The notes: generated from the sequence alone by a model not told the origin. Shown: positions 55,270-64,000, numbered from the stretch's first letter. The stretch is DNA of 64,000 bases from Alcanivoracaceae bacterium (GCA_027324795.1 DAHVSB010000002.1:1-64000); one strand, 5' to 3'. Numbers and translations are program-made.

Positions 55270-57107
55270 GACAGCTCTACCTCTGTATCTCCTTTTTTGC
55301 GCCACGCTTGGTGCTTGGTGCTTAACCGCAAGGCATGATGGGTTGCCACAGGCAAGCTTGCGGTTAGACGCCCCTGATGGCGTACTTCATCGCGCAAGAA
55401 GTAAAAGCTTTCAGCGCTTGCACCTAGCACCAACCCTTTAGGACCATGCCATAGGGCACCAACCGTTGCCCCTACTCCGGGCTCAATGTATTGCTGATGC
55501 TGCTTATGATGTTCCGCTCTGACTGCCACAAACGCATAAGGACGAAATGCACTCCATTGCCATGACAGCCCAGGACCAGCTTCTATGTAGGTGGTTACTT
55601 CGTAACGTCCACTCACTGCAATGCGCTCAATCCCACCGCGCACATACCAAGAGATGGGCTTAACGAAAGCGTCACGCGTAGCTAAAGAACGTATATCTAC
55701 AATACCTAAATCTTGCAGTTGCAAGCGGTTATTTTTGTCATAACGTAATTTAGTACGAAAGGCTTCAATTTGTGCACCGGCTAAAAAGCCCTGCGGTGGG
55801 TCAAACCAGTCATGGTAGGCCCAACGATATTCTAGCTGTCCATAGCCGTCACCTTCTAAAGCACCACCTGTAACAGCCACCATTTTAGTGCCATGGCCTA
55901 CTTCGGGGGGCGCCGGCGGAATTGGCTTTGTATCACTGCTTTTGGGATAAGCACTTAAGCGACGTAATAGCTGCATACTATGCCGCGCAGCAGTGGCATC
56001 ACGCTCTTTATTGCGTTGCTGAAAGCGCAACAACTCATAAGCTGCTTTCAATACCTGACGCTGCTTTACAACTGATAGTTCACTAAAAGAAGCCTGATTA
56101 TAATCGGGCTCTTTGCTTAAGCGTTGTGCCAAGCGCCGTTCACTGCGGCTCATCTCAGCACCAATGGCTTTCAGCTCCACCGCCTTTGATGGGCGGTAGT
56201 TTTCTCCAGCCACCAAATCAGCATGAATCATGGCACGAACCGTGTCCACGGGGATTTCCGTAAAGCGAAAATGAGTGAGCAAACCAGAGCCAGGCCGTGC
56301 CACCTCCATAAGCTCTAGCAATCGAAAGGAGCAATTTTCATCTAAAAAGTAATAATCGAACCGCACATCTTGTAGCTCCCACAGGTGTTCAATGAGCCAT
56401 TGCCGCTCCTCCAGGTTGAGCGTCAGCGGGTATTCCCACATATCACGGTTTTCTAAATGTGCGTATTCTTGAATTTTGGTGTGATAGGGCACAGTAGAAA
56501 AATAGCCAGGGTAACTACCTGCCAAGCCACGATAGATATAAAGCATAGACGCTTCGTCATCCACCACGGCGCCAAAATTAACCGCCCAAGATAGCCAACT
56601 CCCCTTATCATCAGCATCACTCGCATCGAGACGCAATAACGTATGACCAAACATGCTTGAGGGGCTATTTAAATATGCGGCAGGAAACACCAGTACCACA
56701 CGCGCATCAGGCACCATGGCCCGCCATTCTTGGTATTCATCACAATGATCGAAAGCTCCTGCAAGCGACCACCCCAAGTGCTCAGACAAAAAACGATATC
56801 GTGCGGGAAAACGGCAACGCTCAGGACTATTTTCAGGCTTCAGCGCACGAACAGTGGCATTGAGCTCACTTAGCGCATCGCTACGGCCATGGGGTGACAA
56901 AAAGAAACTCTCTTGTGTTACGTAGCTCTTATTACGGCTACGAAATGTGGTGCCTTGGTTCCAGTGCAACAAGGCCAGCCAACGCTCGTGTTTGGCAAGA
57001 AAGACTAAAGGAGTGGATTCAGAACTTGTGGTGGCCACAGCCGCTTGGGTAACAAAGCCCGAAATCAAAACAAACAGGCAAACTAGCCATTTGCGCCAAG
57101 GGGCCAT
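55248..57107 (-). CDS. DUF4105 (Lnb-like) periplasmic/outer-membrane protein
   Basis: A signal peptide (KWLVCLFVLISGFVTQAAVA) precedes a DUF4105 domain (about residues 105-290) with SSMFGHTLLRLD and DENCSFRLLELME, which hold the His and Cys corresponding to the active site of Lnb, the Gram-positive lipoprotein transacylase. The C-terminal 200 residues contain alternating strands ending in WRYYFD, consistent with an outer-membrane barrel or sheet. Its Gram-negative role is unknown. I use ATG 57107; the track adds 15 residues. It overlaps the lipoprotein hydrolase gene. Confidence 0.85.
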   Translation of the reverse strand: MAPWRKWLVCLFVLISGFVTQAAVATTSSESTPLVFLAKHERWLALLHWNQGTTFRSRNKSYVTQESFFLSPHGRSDALSELNATVRALKPENSPERCRFPARYRFLSEHLGWSLAGAFDHCDEYQEWRAMVPDARVVLVFPAAYLNSPSSMFGHTLLRLDASDADDKGSWLSWAVNFGAVVDDEASMLYIYRGLAGSYPGYFSTVPYHTKIQEYAHLENRDMWEYPLTLNLEERQWLIEHLWELQDVRFDYYFLDENCSFRLLELMEVARPGSGLLTHFRFTEIPVDTVRAMIHADLVAGENYRPSKAVELKAIGAEMSRSERRLAQRLSKEPDYNQASFSELSVVKQRQVLKAAYELLRFQQRNKERDATAARHSMQLLRRLSAYPKSSDTKPIPPAPPEVGHGTKMVAVTGGALEGDGYGQLEYRWAYHDWFDPPQGFLAGAQIEAFRTKLRYDKNNRLQLQDLGIVDIRSLATRDAFVKPISWYVRGGIERIAVSGRYEVTTYIEAGPGLSWQWSAFRPYAFVAVRAEHHKQHQQYIEPGVGATVGALWHGPKGLVLGASAESFYFLRDEVRHQGRLTASLPVATHHALRLSTKHQAWRKKGDTEVELSWRYYFD

Positions 57108-57127
57108 CAATATCTCACTTACTGCAT

Positions 57128-57153
57128 AAAAAGTGCCCCAAGAAAGGGGCACT
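57128..57153 (-). terminator. Intrinsic terminator after the DUF3015 gene
   Basis: On the minus strand AGTGCCCC-TTTCTT-GGGGCACT is a perfect 8-bp stem followed by TTTTTATG, starting 16 bases after the stop. It separates this gene from the DUF4105 gene. Confidence 0.92.
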
Positions 57154-57168
57154 CTGTACTATCGATAA

Positions 57169-57651
57169 TTATACGGAGTACTTAGATAAGGCTTCGTCTG
57201 CTTTAAGCACAGCGTTAATATTGGCCTGTACCTCTGCAGCAGTAACGTCTTCACTGGTGAAAATGCTGTCAAAGTTATTGTGCAAAACCGCGTTGAAGTG
57301 CTCACGGTCTTGAGCTTCAACACCCATGGATACTGACAATGCGGTTAACGCTTCACCTTCACCCATAGCAACGTCATGAGCCACTTCCTCTAGCACACCG
57401 TTCATGCTAAGCAAGCTGCTACCGTTGTAGGTTAATGCGCCATCAGTGGAGCAACCATTGGTACCGGAGGTCATACCGAAAGTGGCGTTACCAGAAGTAC
57501 CGTTCACAATCGTAGCAAGTAAGTGAACAGGAAGGCCGCTCTTGCCTTCAAAAACCATGTTACCCCAACCGCAACCTGGGCCACCAGGAGCCACAGCAGA
57601 TGCAGACATGGAAGCGCCAAGCAAAGCACCAGCTAGTAAGATTTTTTTCAT
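57169..57651 (-). CDS. DUF3015 small exported protein
   Basis: From ATG 57651: signal peptide (KKILLAGALLGASMSASA) and a mature part opening APGGPGCGWGNMVFEG, the Cys-Gly-Trp-Gly motif of DUF3015. It has FGMTSGTNGCS with the second Cys, then three helices. DUF3015 proteins are common in marine gammaproteobacteria and uncharacterised. The gene stands alone behind its own terminator. The track start at 57720 adds 23 residues before the signal. Confidence 0.85.
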   Translation of the reverse strand: MKKILLAGALLGASMSASAVAPGGPGCGWGNMVFEGKSGLPVHLLATIVNGTSGNATFGMTSGTNGCSTDGALTYNGSSLLSMNGVLEEVAHDVAMGEGEALTALSVSMGVEAQDREHFNAVLHNNFDSIFTSEDVTAAEVQANINAVLKADEALSKYSV

Positions 57652-57785
57652 TTGATTTTCCTTTTTCTCATCATTGCGCTCCTGTGGGAGCCCTACGAAC
57701 ACGCCGAAAAACGACGCCAAGTAATTAACTTAGTGTGCATTTTTTACCTTGTAAACCCTTATTTGCAAAAAATTGCTTGAATTCG

Positions 57786-58223
57786 TTAACTCTCTAGCAA
57801 AAAAGTCACAGGTCCATCATTCACTAAATGCACTTGCATATCAGCACCAAAGCGCCCTGTGGCCACGGTTGGATATTGCTGCCGACAATAGGCAACAAAA
57901 CTCTCATAAAGCTGCTCCGCGTCGCTTGGTGTTGCACTGGTGGAAAAGCTAGGCCTTAATCCTTTTTTTGTATCTGCTGACAAGGTGAATTGCGATACAA
58001 CCAACACCCCCCCTTGGGCCTGTTGCACATTCAAATTCATTTTGTCTTCAGCATCAGAAAAAATGCGGTAGCCTAATACCTTCTTGGCTAGCTTTTGCAC
58101 ATCGGCCTGAGTATCTCCTTGGCAAAACCCCACCAGCAACAACAGGCCATGCTCAATGGCACCTACCGTCTCACCTGCAATATCGACGCGCGCCTCGCGC
58201 ACGCGCTGCAATAATACCTTCAT
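57786..58223 (-). CDS. dtd: D-aminoacyl-tRNA deacylase
   Basis: Removes D-amino acids (and glycine from tRNA-Ala) from mischarged tRNAs. It has the chiral-proofreading loop VSQFTL (SQxxL) and the cross-subunit VNDGPVTF (NxGP) motif. [12 protein letters not shown] is the usual N-terminus; 145 residues is standard. It follows glnA by 3 bases and is likely cotranscribed with it. Confidence 0.97.
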   Translation of the reverse strand: MKVLLQRVREARVDIAGETVGAIEHGLLLLVGFCQGDTQADVQKLAKKVLGYRIFSDAEDKMNLNVQQAQGGVLVVSQFTLSADTKKGLRPSFSTSATPSDAEQLYESFVAYCRQQYPTVATGRFGADMQVHLVNDGPVTFLLES

Positions 58224-58226
58224 CGT

Positions 58227-59633
58227 TTAGGAGGAAAAATACATATCAAATTCTACGGGATGCGGTGCCACCTGCAGGCGCTCCACATCACGACGCAGCA
58301 AACTAATATAGGCGTCCAGGCCTTCTTTGGTGAACACGTTGCCCTTAAGTAAAAACTCATTATCTTCACAAAGCGCTTCAATGGCAGCTTCTAAAGATTG
58401 GGCTACTGTGGGCACCTGCTGCGCTTCTTCGGGCGGCAATCCATATAAATCTTTGTCCATGGCTTCGCCTGGGTCGATTTTATTTTGAATACCATCTAAC
58501 CCTGCCATCAGCAAAGCGGCAAAACATAAGTATGGGTTCGCTGTGGCATCGGGAAAGCGAGCTTCAATACGACGCCCTTTGGGGCTTGTTACATAAGGAA
58601 TACGAATTGCCGCTGAACGATTTCTTGCGGAATAAGCCAGCTTAACGGGTGCTTCAAAACCCGGCACCAAACGCTTATACGAGTTAGTGCTTGGATTAGT
58701 AATAGCGTTCAAGGCTCGCGCGTGACGAATAATGCCGCCTATGTAATACAAAGCTGTGTCGCTGAGGCCACCATACATATCGCCCGCAAAAATATTGCGC
58801 CCGTCTTTTTGTAAGGATTGATGCACATGCATACCAGAGCCACTATCACCAAGTAAAGGTTTAGGCATAAACGTGGCGGTCTTGCCGTAGGCATGGGCCA
58901 CATTATGTACGCAATATTTCAAAATCTGCACTTCGTCTGCTTTGCGTGTTAGCGTTGCTGCCCCAACACCAATTTCGCACTGGCCTGCACTTGCCACTTC
59001 GTGGTGATGCACCTCCACTTCTAACCCCATGCTTTCGAGAGCACTGCACATGGCTGCACGCAGATCATGCAAGCTATCCACAGGCGGTACAGGGAAATAA
59101 CCTCCCTTCACTCGCGGCCTGTGACCATGGTTAGTGCCTTCATATTTGGCACCACTCATCCAAGCGCCCTCATCTGAGTACACGTGATACATGCTTGCAT
59201 GCATATCTGTGCGCCAACGCACACCATCAAACACAAAAAACTCAGGTTCGGGGCCAAATAGGGCCGTATCAGCAATTCCTGTGGCACGTAAATATTCTTC
59301 TGCACGCTGCGCAATGGTGCGTGGGTCACGCTCATAACCTTGCAAGGTAATCGGATCTAGCACATTGCAGCGCACATTTACGGTGGGAACATCGGTGAAA
59401 GGGTCCAGCACAGCTGATTCATCATCAGGCATAAGCAACATGTCGGACTCATTAATGCCCTTCCAAGCCGCGAAAGAAGAGCCATCAAACATACGTCCTT
59501 CGGTAAAAAACGCTTCGTCCACTTGGCTAGTGGGATAACTCACATGTTGTTCTTTGCCGCGGCTATCTGTAAAACGTAAATCCACCCATTTAGCATCTGC
59601 TTCTTTAATGAGTTTAAGCGTTTTTCCCGACAT
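58227..59633 (-). CDS. glnA: Glutamine synthetase type I
   Basis: Makes glutamine from glutamate and ammonium. GS-I motifs are [38 protein letters not shown] and the [12 protein letters not shown] loop, whose Tyr is the adenylylation site of the regulated GS-I-beta subfamily. Length 468. No ntrBC follows. It starts 36 bases downstream of the tusA-like gene, so part of its transcription may come from that operon. Confidence 0.97.
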   Translation of the reverse strand: MSGKTLKLIKEADAKWVDLRFTDSRGKEQHVSYPTSQVDEAFFTEGRMFDGSSFAAWKGINESDMLLMPDDESAVLDPFTDVPTVNVRCNVLDPITLQGYERDPRTIAQRAEEYLRATGIADTALFGPEPEFFVFDGVRWRTDMHASMYHVYSDEGAWMSGAKYEGTNHGHRPRVKGGYFPVPPVDSLHDLRAAMCSALESMGLEVEVHHHEVASAGQCEIGVGAATLTRKADEVQILKYCVHNVAHAYGKTATFMPKPLLGDSGSGMHVHQSLQKDGRNIFAGDMYGGLSDTALYYIGGIIRHARALNAITNPSTNSYKRLVPGFEAPVKLAYSARNRSAAIRIPYVTSPKGRRIEARFPDATANPYLCFAALLMAGLDGIQNKIDPGEAMDKDLYGLPPEEAQQVPTVAQSLEAAIEALCEDNEFLLKGNVFTKEGLDAYISLLRRDVERLQVAPHPVEFDMYFSS

Positions 59634-59669
59634 AAGTGCCTGCCCTCCCGAGCATTCGATTGAATAAAT

Positions 59670-59900
59670 TTATTCGCTGTGTTGCACGCGAATACGTACG
59701 TGATATTCGCCTGCTTGGCTTTGAGTGTCTAGTACTTGGTGCCCATTAATGCGACACCAAGTGGGGATATCATTCAGCATCCCTGGATCCGTGCCCACCA
59801 CTAGTAACTCCTCGTTCGTCGCCATGGTATTGATTTTGTTTTGCGTGCGAATCACCGGTAAAGGACATAATAAGCGTCTTACATTAAGCTCTTCAGCCAT
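59670..59900 (-). CDS. TusA/SirA-family sulfur carrier protein
   Basis: A 76-residue TusA fold protein with the catalytic CPLPVIRT motif (CPxP) near residue 13. TusA passes persulfide sulfur to Tus/Mnm enzymes, and the family also includes YedF/YeeD. I use ATG 59900; the track start lies in the upstream gene. It overlaps the MnmA-like gene by 8 bases, so the two proteins are made together and probably act together. Confidence 0.9.
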   Translation of the reverse strand: MAEELNVRRLLCPLPVIRTQNKINTMATNEELLVVGTDPGMLNDIPTWCRINGHQVLDTQSQAGEYHVRIRVQHSE

Positions 59901-61041
59901 GCTGTTCTGCCTCGACGGGTGCGGGAGGAATCTCTGGACGACTGTCGCCCACATGCCACTCTGGTTTAATTTGATCAGGTCTTAAGGCTTTTACAGTTAG
60001 CTCGCGAGTTACGCCATTAGGCTCGCGGTAGGCAATAATCACTTCATCTGCAGTGCGCCCTTGGGAGAATCGCGCCACAATCTGTGCAGCCAACTGCAAA
60101 TCCTCATCGGACTCAAACTCGCCATCCACTAGCGTTAAAGGCCCACCATGACTGACTACCTCAAAGCTTGGGAACTGGTAACGGTATCCCTGCAAGAAGT
60201 TATTTTCGCCTTCTTCGCGACTCACAATAAGTTTAAAGTTCGGCTTGGGTCGTAAATGCCTGCCGACTTTAAGCAACATGATGTCATCAAGTTCATAATC
60301 ACGTTTACGGCGAGCTTGCCATAAATCTGCCAGCTTATTGGAATAAGCCTCATGGGTTAAAAAGCAACAACCACCTGCTGGCTGAGCAAACTCTGTTAGC
60401 CCAAACTTTTCTGCTAGCTCCATTTGTGGCGTGCGATTACGGCCACTAAAGCCATACAGCTCATCACGATTCACCCAGCCTTCACGCTCAGGCAAGGTGG
60501 GGTCTAAATTCAACGCGCTCAGAGGTCTGAGTAAACGGTCATCAGCACCGGACTCGCGAGCAATCACAGGCATGGTCCATTTAAGTTGGGATTTAGGTCT
60601 CTGACCAATCACCTCGCCTGTAATAATAAAGTCAAACCCTTCATCACCAGCCAACTCACGCGCTTTATTTAGCATTAGGGTGGCTTGGTTGACCATAAAA
60701 ATTTTGCAATCTAAACAAGGGTTTAAGTGAGCACCGTAGCCATGCTTTGGGTTTAGCACCACATCTTTGTACTCTTCAGAAATATCCACGATATGCAGCT
60801 TAATCCCCAACTGCTCTGCTACCCAAAGCGCATTGTTGCGCTTGTTTTTATTCTTATCTCGCTCGCGAATGGCTTGGGTGTGGCCTTCTACACAAAAACC
60901 GGTGTAAAAATTCACCCCTTCAACTTCAATACCTTGCTCCTGAATAACACGCACGGCAAGCATGGAATCAAGCCCGCCCGATACCAGCGCTAGGGCTTTA
61001 CGTTTAACAGGCTGCTTGGTGGAACTTGATGGCTGACTCAT
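59893..61041 (-). CDS. MnmA-like PP-loop ATPase with CxxC, probable tRNA/sulfur-transfer enzyme
   Basis: The N-terminal PP-loop ATPase domain contains ALVSGGLDSMLA (SGGxDS) near residue 20, and Cys residues in NPCLDCKIFM and AGGCCFLT mark the MnmA/ThiI/TtuA catalytic and cluster positions. The second half (about 230-345) has YELDDIMLLKVGRHLRPKPNFKLIVSREEGENNFL, resembling an NFACT-R/DUF814-type domain. It is related to, but not, MnmA: the MnmA tRNA-binding parts are missing. Target RNA or metabolite unknown. A minus-strand TATACT at about 61109-61114 is a possible -10. Confidence 0.82.
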   Translation of the reverse strand: MSQPSSSTKQPVKRKALALVSGGLDSMLAVRVIQEQGIEVEGVNFYTGFCVEGHTQAIRERDKNKNKRNNALWVAEQLGIKLHIVDISEEYKDVVLNPKHGYGAHLNPCLDCKIFMVNQATLMLNKARELAGDEGFDFIITGEVIGQRPKSQLKWTMPVIARESGADDRLLRPLSALNLDPTLPEREGWVNRDELYGFSGRNRTPQMELAEKFGLTEFAQPAGGCCFLTHEAYSNKLADLWQARRKRDYELDDIMLLKVGRHLRPKPNFKLIVSREEGENNFLQGYRYQFPSFEVVSHGGPLTLVDGEFESDEDLQLAAQIVARFSQGRTADEVIIAYREPNGVTRELTVKALRPDQIKPEWHVGDSRPEIPPAPVEAEQHG

Positions 61042-61144
61042 AAATTACTCGACTTGGGAAACCCGCTTATCTCTGGCTAATGGAAATGATAAAAAACAGG
61101 GGGAAGTATAGCAGAAGGCGCCAGGCGACCCTAGCCTATCTGTG

Positions 61145-62110
61145 TTATTGAATGGCAAAGTGTTGCTGGCTAAATGCCACCCGTTCTTCCACAGGCGGGC
61201 GTTTTAGCCCTTGGCGTTGACGCTCAGCAATATGGGCCTCCACTAGTTCGCAGCGGCGCATTAAGCCATCATCATTTGCAATCTGAATATTTAGCCCAGG
61301 GCGCGCGTTGATTTCTAGCATCATGGCACCTTGGTCTTTATCTAGCACAAGGTCCACACCGATATACCCAAGACCTGTGAGCTCATAGCAGCCACTGGCC
61401 AAGGTCATAAACTCCTGCCAATCAGGCAGCTGTACGCCAGCCACAGGATTAGTGGTATCGGGGTGGCGACTGATAATGCGGTTGTGCCAAGTGCCGCCTA
61501 ACGTCACACCAGTGGCTAAATCCACACCCACACCTATAGCTCCTTGGTGTAAATTCGCTTTACCCTGAGATTGTCGTGTAGGTAAACGCAACATGCCCAT
61601 TACGGGGTAACCTCGCAAAACAATGAGGCGAATATCCGGCACCCCTTCAAAGCTAATAGCACCAAACACATCATCTGGAATCACGCGATATTCCACCAAT
61701 GCTTTGTCGCGGTACCCTCCTAAGGAATAAATCCCCGACAAAATCCCTGAAAGATGGTGCTCAATATCATCGAGCGTGAGCAGGCGCCCACTTGCGGTGC
61801 GGTACAAGCCTTCAAATTTATCGGTAATCACAAGGATGCCGTCACCACCCGCCCCTTGTGCAGGCTTAATCACAAAGTCTTTGCGCTCACCAAGGATGCG
61901 CGCAAAACCTTTGATTTGTTGCTCGGTTTCAATTACAGCGAACTGTTCCGGTACCCGGATACCCACCTCCATAGCGCGCTTTTTAGTGAGCACTTTATCG
62001 TCCACCAATGGGTAAAGGTGACGACGATTATAGCGCAGCACATAATCCCCATTACGTGCATTGATACCCATGATGCCTCGCGCCTGCAGGCGCCTACGAA
62101 TACCTAGCAT
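61145..62110 (-). CDS. Alpha-L-glutamate ligase-like ATP-grasp protein (RimK-related)
   Basis: A 321-residue ATP-grasp ligase: FVIKPAQGAGGDGILVI with the ATP lysine, the IDLVL/MMLEINARPGLNI metal site and GAIGVGVDLATG. It belongs to the RimK-related family usually encoded beside an inactive transglutaminase-7TM protein and a RimB-like protease. It may attach glutamate or other amino acids to a protein or peptide; the acceptor is unknown. TAGATG abuts the upstream gene. It ends the operon. Confidence 0.87.
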   Translation of the reverse strand: MLGIRRRLQARGIMGINARNGDYVLRYNRRHLYPLVDDKVLTKKRAMEVGIRVPEQFAVIETEQQIKGFARILGERKDFVIKPAQGAGGDGILVITDKFEGLYRTASGRLLTLDDIEHHLSGILSGIYSLGGYRDKALVEYRVIPDDVFGAISFEGVPDIRLIVLRGYPVMGMLRLPTRQSQGKANLHQGAIGVGVDLATGVTLGGTWHNRIISRHPDTTNPVAGVQLPDWQEFMTLASGCYELTGLGYIGVDLVLDKDQGAMMLEINARPGLNIQIANDDGLMRRCELVEAHIAERQRQGLKRPPVEERVAFSQQHFAIQ

Positions 62111-63643
62111 CTACAGCTCCTTTCTCGCCAAGGCGCGAAAGCGGATAAGCTCGCTCAAGCGATAACCGCGGTAATGCCCCATCAGCAACATAATGCCCAC
62201 CATCACGAGTAAAATTCCGGGAAAGGTAAAGCAAAAATACGACAGCTGTGGATGACTCATTAACAGATGCGCAAAGGTGGCGGCGATTAAGGTGGCGATG
62301 GCGGTTTTCAGCGCATGCATGCTACCCCGTTCCTCCCACACAATCGATAAGCGTTCGATTACCATGGTCAGAATAACCATGGGGAATAAAGCAATCGAAA
62401 GCCCTTTTTCAATACCAAGTTTGTAGCCCACCAAACTGATCAGGGCCATAAGAATAATGACAAAAGTGAGCACCACCGACAGACGCGGCAGCAGCTGCAA
62501 CCGTAAATGCTCAAGATAGGAGCGCAGGGATAACCCGATGGCGGTGATAACGGCAAACATAACTATGCCCGTCACCACTTCGGTTTCGCGGAACGCTAAT
62601 GCCACCAACACGGGGGTAAAAGTACCTAGCGTTTCAAGTCCCACCAAATTGCGCAGCAACAAAATTAGCAGCACACCAGCAGGAATCATCAGCATTACGC
62701 GATAAGTACTTTGGGTGGCCACGGGCAGCTCATACAAAGAAGCCGTGAGCAATGCTTTGTTACGTGCGGCGTCATTGGTTTGAGCAAGCTGTATGGTATT
62801 TACTTCAGTTTTTGCCACACTAAAACTGACGCTGGGTTTACTACCACCTTCAATCTTTACGATGGGTTCATGCCCAACCCACCAAATTAAGCGGTCTTCA
62901 GGCAATCCTTGTTTGCCTGTAACTGGGCTAAAGTACACCCAATGCTTACCATTGTGGCTGCGCAGCCAAAGCTCTGGGCTTTGCTTTTGTGAATCTGCTA
63001 AGCGAACAGTATGAACCTGCTGTGAAGGAATATGCGCCGCTGCCAACAAGGTTTCAATCACCCGAGCACGGTTTTCCACGCTGGTATCCCCGCCAAGCAG
63101 CAATTTAACGTTGTCATCATTGGGGATGTTTAATCGACGGATCATTTCTGTGATAAAAGTTTCCACATCTGCCGAGTGTTGCCGGATGGGCTCAAGCAAA
63201 GCCTCAGCAGCCAGCTTTTCTGCGCCCTGCAAAGGCGGGCGTGGGCGAAACTGTTGCCCCTGCCCCTCAGAGGTAGCACGCCCAAATCGCTGAGAAATGG
63301 CTTGACGGTAATACAAAGTTTGTTCACCCTCAGCGCGGCGCACCGACCAGGTGGCTATTCTATTTTCATCCTGTTGGTTTACGTTTACACCATAATTAGG
63401 CGAAATAAAGCTTTCGTTTAACGTTAAAAAATGATCGCTTTTTGGCGGCACATGCATTTGCACCTTAATCGGCGCATCGGCCTTAGCCGTAAAATTTAAG
63501 CGCGCATCCAGCACCCAAACTGTGTCTGTCTCATCCTCTTTAATAGGAATATCTAGCACTAGAATTTGATAAAGTGTAGCACCCGCTCCCACTAAGATAA
63601 GGGTGAATGCCAGTACCATTGCATGTATTTTTATGCCACGCAT
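62111..63643 (-). CDS. Inactive-transglutaminase/7-TM membrane protein (UUP1-type)
   Basis: The N-terminus has a TM segment (MVLAFTLILVGAGATLYQIL), a periplasmic transglutaminase-like domain (about 30-280) without a recognisable Cys-His-Asp triad, and from about 305 about seven TM helices (VMLMIPAGVLLILLLRNLVG onward). This is the family annotated as transglutaminase fused to 7TM helices. Length 510. It probably presents or senses the ligand handled by the ATP-grasp enzyme. Confidence 0.85.
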   Translation of the reverse strand: MRGIKIHAMVLAFTLILVGAGATLYQILVLDIPIKEDETDTVWVLDARLNFTAKADAPIKVQMHVPPKSDHFLTLNESFISPNYGVNVNQQDENRIATWSVRRAEGEQTLYYRQAISQRFGRATSEGQGQQFRPRPPLQGAEKLAAEALLEPIRQHSADVETFITEMIRRLNIPNDDNVKLLLGGDTSVENRARVIETLLAAAHIPSQQVHTVRLADSQKQSPELWLRSHNGKHWVYFSPVTGKQGLPEDRLIWWVGHEPIVKIEGGSKPSVSFSVAKTEVNTIQLAQTNDAARNKALLTASLYELPVATQSTYRVMLMIPAGVLLILLLRNLVGLETLGTFTPVLVALAFRETEVVTGIVMFAVITAIGLSLRSYLEHLRLQLLPRLSVVLTFVIILMALISLVGYKLGIEKGLSIALFPMVILTMVIERLSIVWEERGSMHALKTAIATLIAATFAHLLMSHPQLSYFCFTFPGILLVMVGIMLLMGHYRGYRLSELIRFRALARKEL

Positions 63644-63681
63644 TTAGAAGTCCTTCATTTTTTCAGCGGATGCTATGTGCT

Positions 63682-64000
63682 TTAGTCACAGTGGGGATTG
63701 CCTGCGGCAAATTCCAAAGAAGAGTCCACTAAGGCGCCAATTTCACGCAACCCTTCTGAGCCCACTAGCAATGGAAAATTAAAATTACGACGATCAGCAA
63801 GGTTAACTCGCATAGGGACTTCGCGGCCGCCTATACACACCTTAAGCCTAACAACGATACGCTCACTGTACGTTTTCTCGTTATCTGCTACATCTTCTTT
63901 GCGGCGACGAATGCGCACGGTTTTATCCACAGGCAATTCTACTTTTTGCCCTTGATGGCTTTCTGCCCCCAGTCGAAATCGCACCCACTCTTCATCATCT
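63682..64000 (-). CDS. RimB/retropepsin-like ATP-dependent zinc protease (partial)
   Basis: The gene runs off the right edge; 105 C-terminal residues are visible. The track begins at GTG 63984 but the frame stays open to the edge (DDEEWVRFR). RIVVRLKVCIGGREVPMRVNLADRRNFNFPLLVGSEGL is the C-terminal half of the PF05618-type protease family, which has an aspartyl-protease-like fold. The catalytic Asp would be in the missing part. It is 38 bases upstream of the 7TM gene and belongs to that operon. Confidence 0.85.
   Translation of the reverse strand, partial: DDEEWVRFRLGAESHQGQKVELPVDKTVRIRRRKEDVADNEKTYSERIVVRLKVCIGGREVPMRVNLADRRNFNFPLLVGSEGLREIGALVDSSLEFAAGNPHCD

Noticed and set aside
1-64000. 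CRISPR arrays, IS elements, integrases, toxin-antitoxin pairs and tRNA genes
   Set aside because: I looked for repeat-spacer periodicity, transposase motifs, tRNA-like ends and short paired genes and found none.

Overview
The window reads as chromosomal core sequence from a free-living, aerobic gammaproteobacterium of the Pseudomonadales/Oceanospirillales kind. The main evidence is gene order. Several blocks match the arrangement known from Pseudomonas: desT/desC-desB, orn/rsgA..rhdA-psd, bioB-F-H-C-D divergent from comF, pilMNOPQ-aroK-aroB-damX-hemE divergent from ponA, maeB/rpmE/priA-argS-ftsN-hslVU, ubiE-ubiJ-ubiB-hisE-tatABC, and a thiolation-type enzyme next to glnA. The species cannot be named from what I see. 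Base composition looks even (about half GC by eye). I found no rRNA or tRNA gene, insertion sequence, prophage, integron or CRISPR array. Gene density is very high, no gene-free gap exceeds 300 bases, and many gene pairs overlap by 1-46 bases.

Layout. 1-4.6 kb (minus): acidic small protein-nnr-tsaE-amiB-mutL; mutL runs off the left edge. 4.8-7.8 kb: fatty-acid desaturase and its ferredoxin reductase, divergent from a FabR/DesT-type repressor, with a tandem dyad over the promoter. 7.8-14.5 kb: orn, then rsgA-rhdA-psd and an LprI-like protein, TerC, mtgA and a META-like lipoprotein. 14.5-19.7 kb: leuA with a possible leader peptide, an Lrp/AsnC regulator, a flavodoxin-like protein, a PhaC-fold hydrolase, a divergent GreB-like protein and a probable lipoprotein ecotin. 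19.9-28.7 kb: ppx, the biotin operon with a recognisable BirA-type operator, comF, a small exported protein, a ComB-family phosphatase and a lipoprotein. 28.7-37.7 kb (minus): hemE, damX, aroB, aroK and the type IV pilus assembly genes pilQ-P-O-N-M. 37.8-49 kb: class A penicillin-binding protein, malic enzyme, rpmE, priA, argS, an FtsN-like protein, and hslVU behind a sigma-32-like promoter. 49.1-54.4 kb: an uncharacterised protein, then ubiE-ubiJ-ubiB, hisE and tatABC. 54.4-64 kb (minus): lipoprotein hydrolase, DUF4105/Lnb-like protein, DUF3015 protein, dtd, glnA, a TusA-like protein, an MnmA-like PP-loop enzyme, and a conserved trio of ATP-grasp ligase, 7-TM transglutaminase-like protein and zinc/aspartyl-type protease (cut by the right edge).

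Functionally the window is mostly housekeeping: envelope construction and remodelling (amiB, mtgA, ponA, psd, damX, ftsN-like, pil, tat), cofactors (biotin, haem, ubiquinone), translation and protein quality control. The least understood parts are the TusA/PP-loop pair beside glnA, the ATP-grasp/7TM/protease trio, the Lnb-like DUF4105 protein, the ComB-family enzyme and the Ser-nucleophile PhaC-like protein. The sharpest regulatory observations are the two-dyad operator over the desCB promoter, the BirA box that also contains the comF start codon, and the sigma-32-like promoter built around a perfect 9-bp palindrome upstream of hslV. No clear-cut new defence or mobile system was found. Coordinates follow the ORF track unless a better start was chosen from ribosome-binding sites, overlaps or family alignment; each such change is stated.
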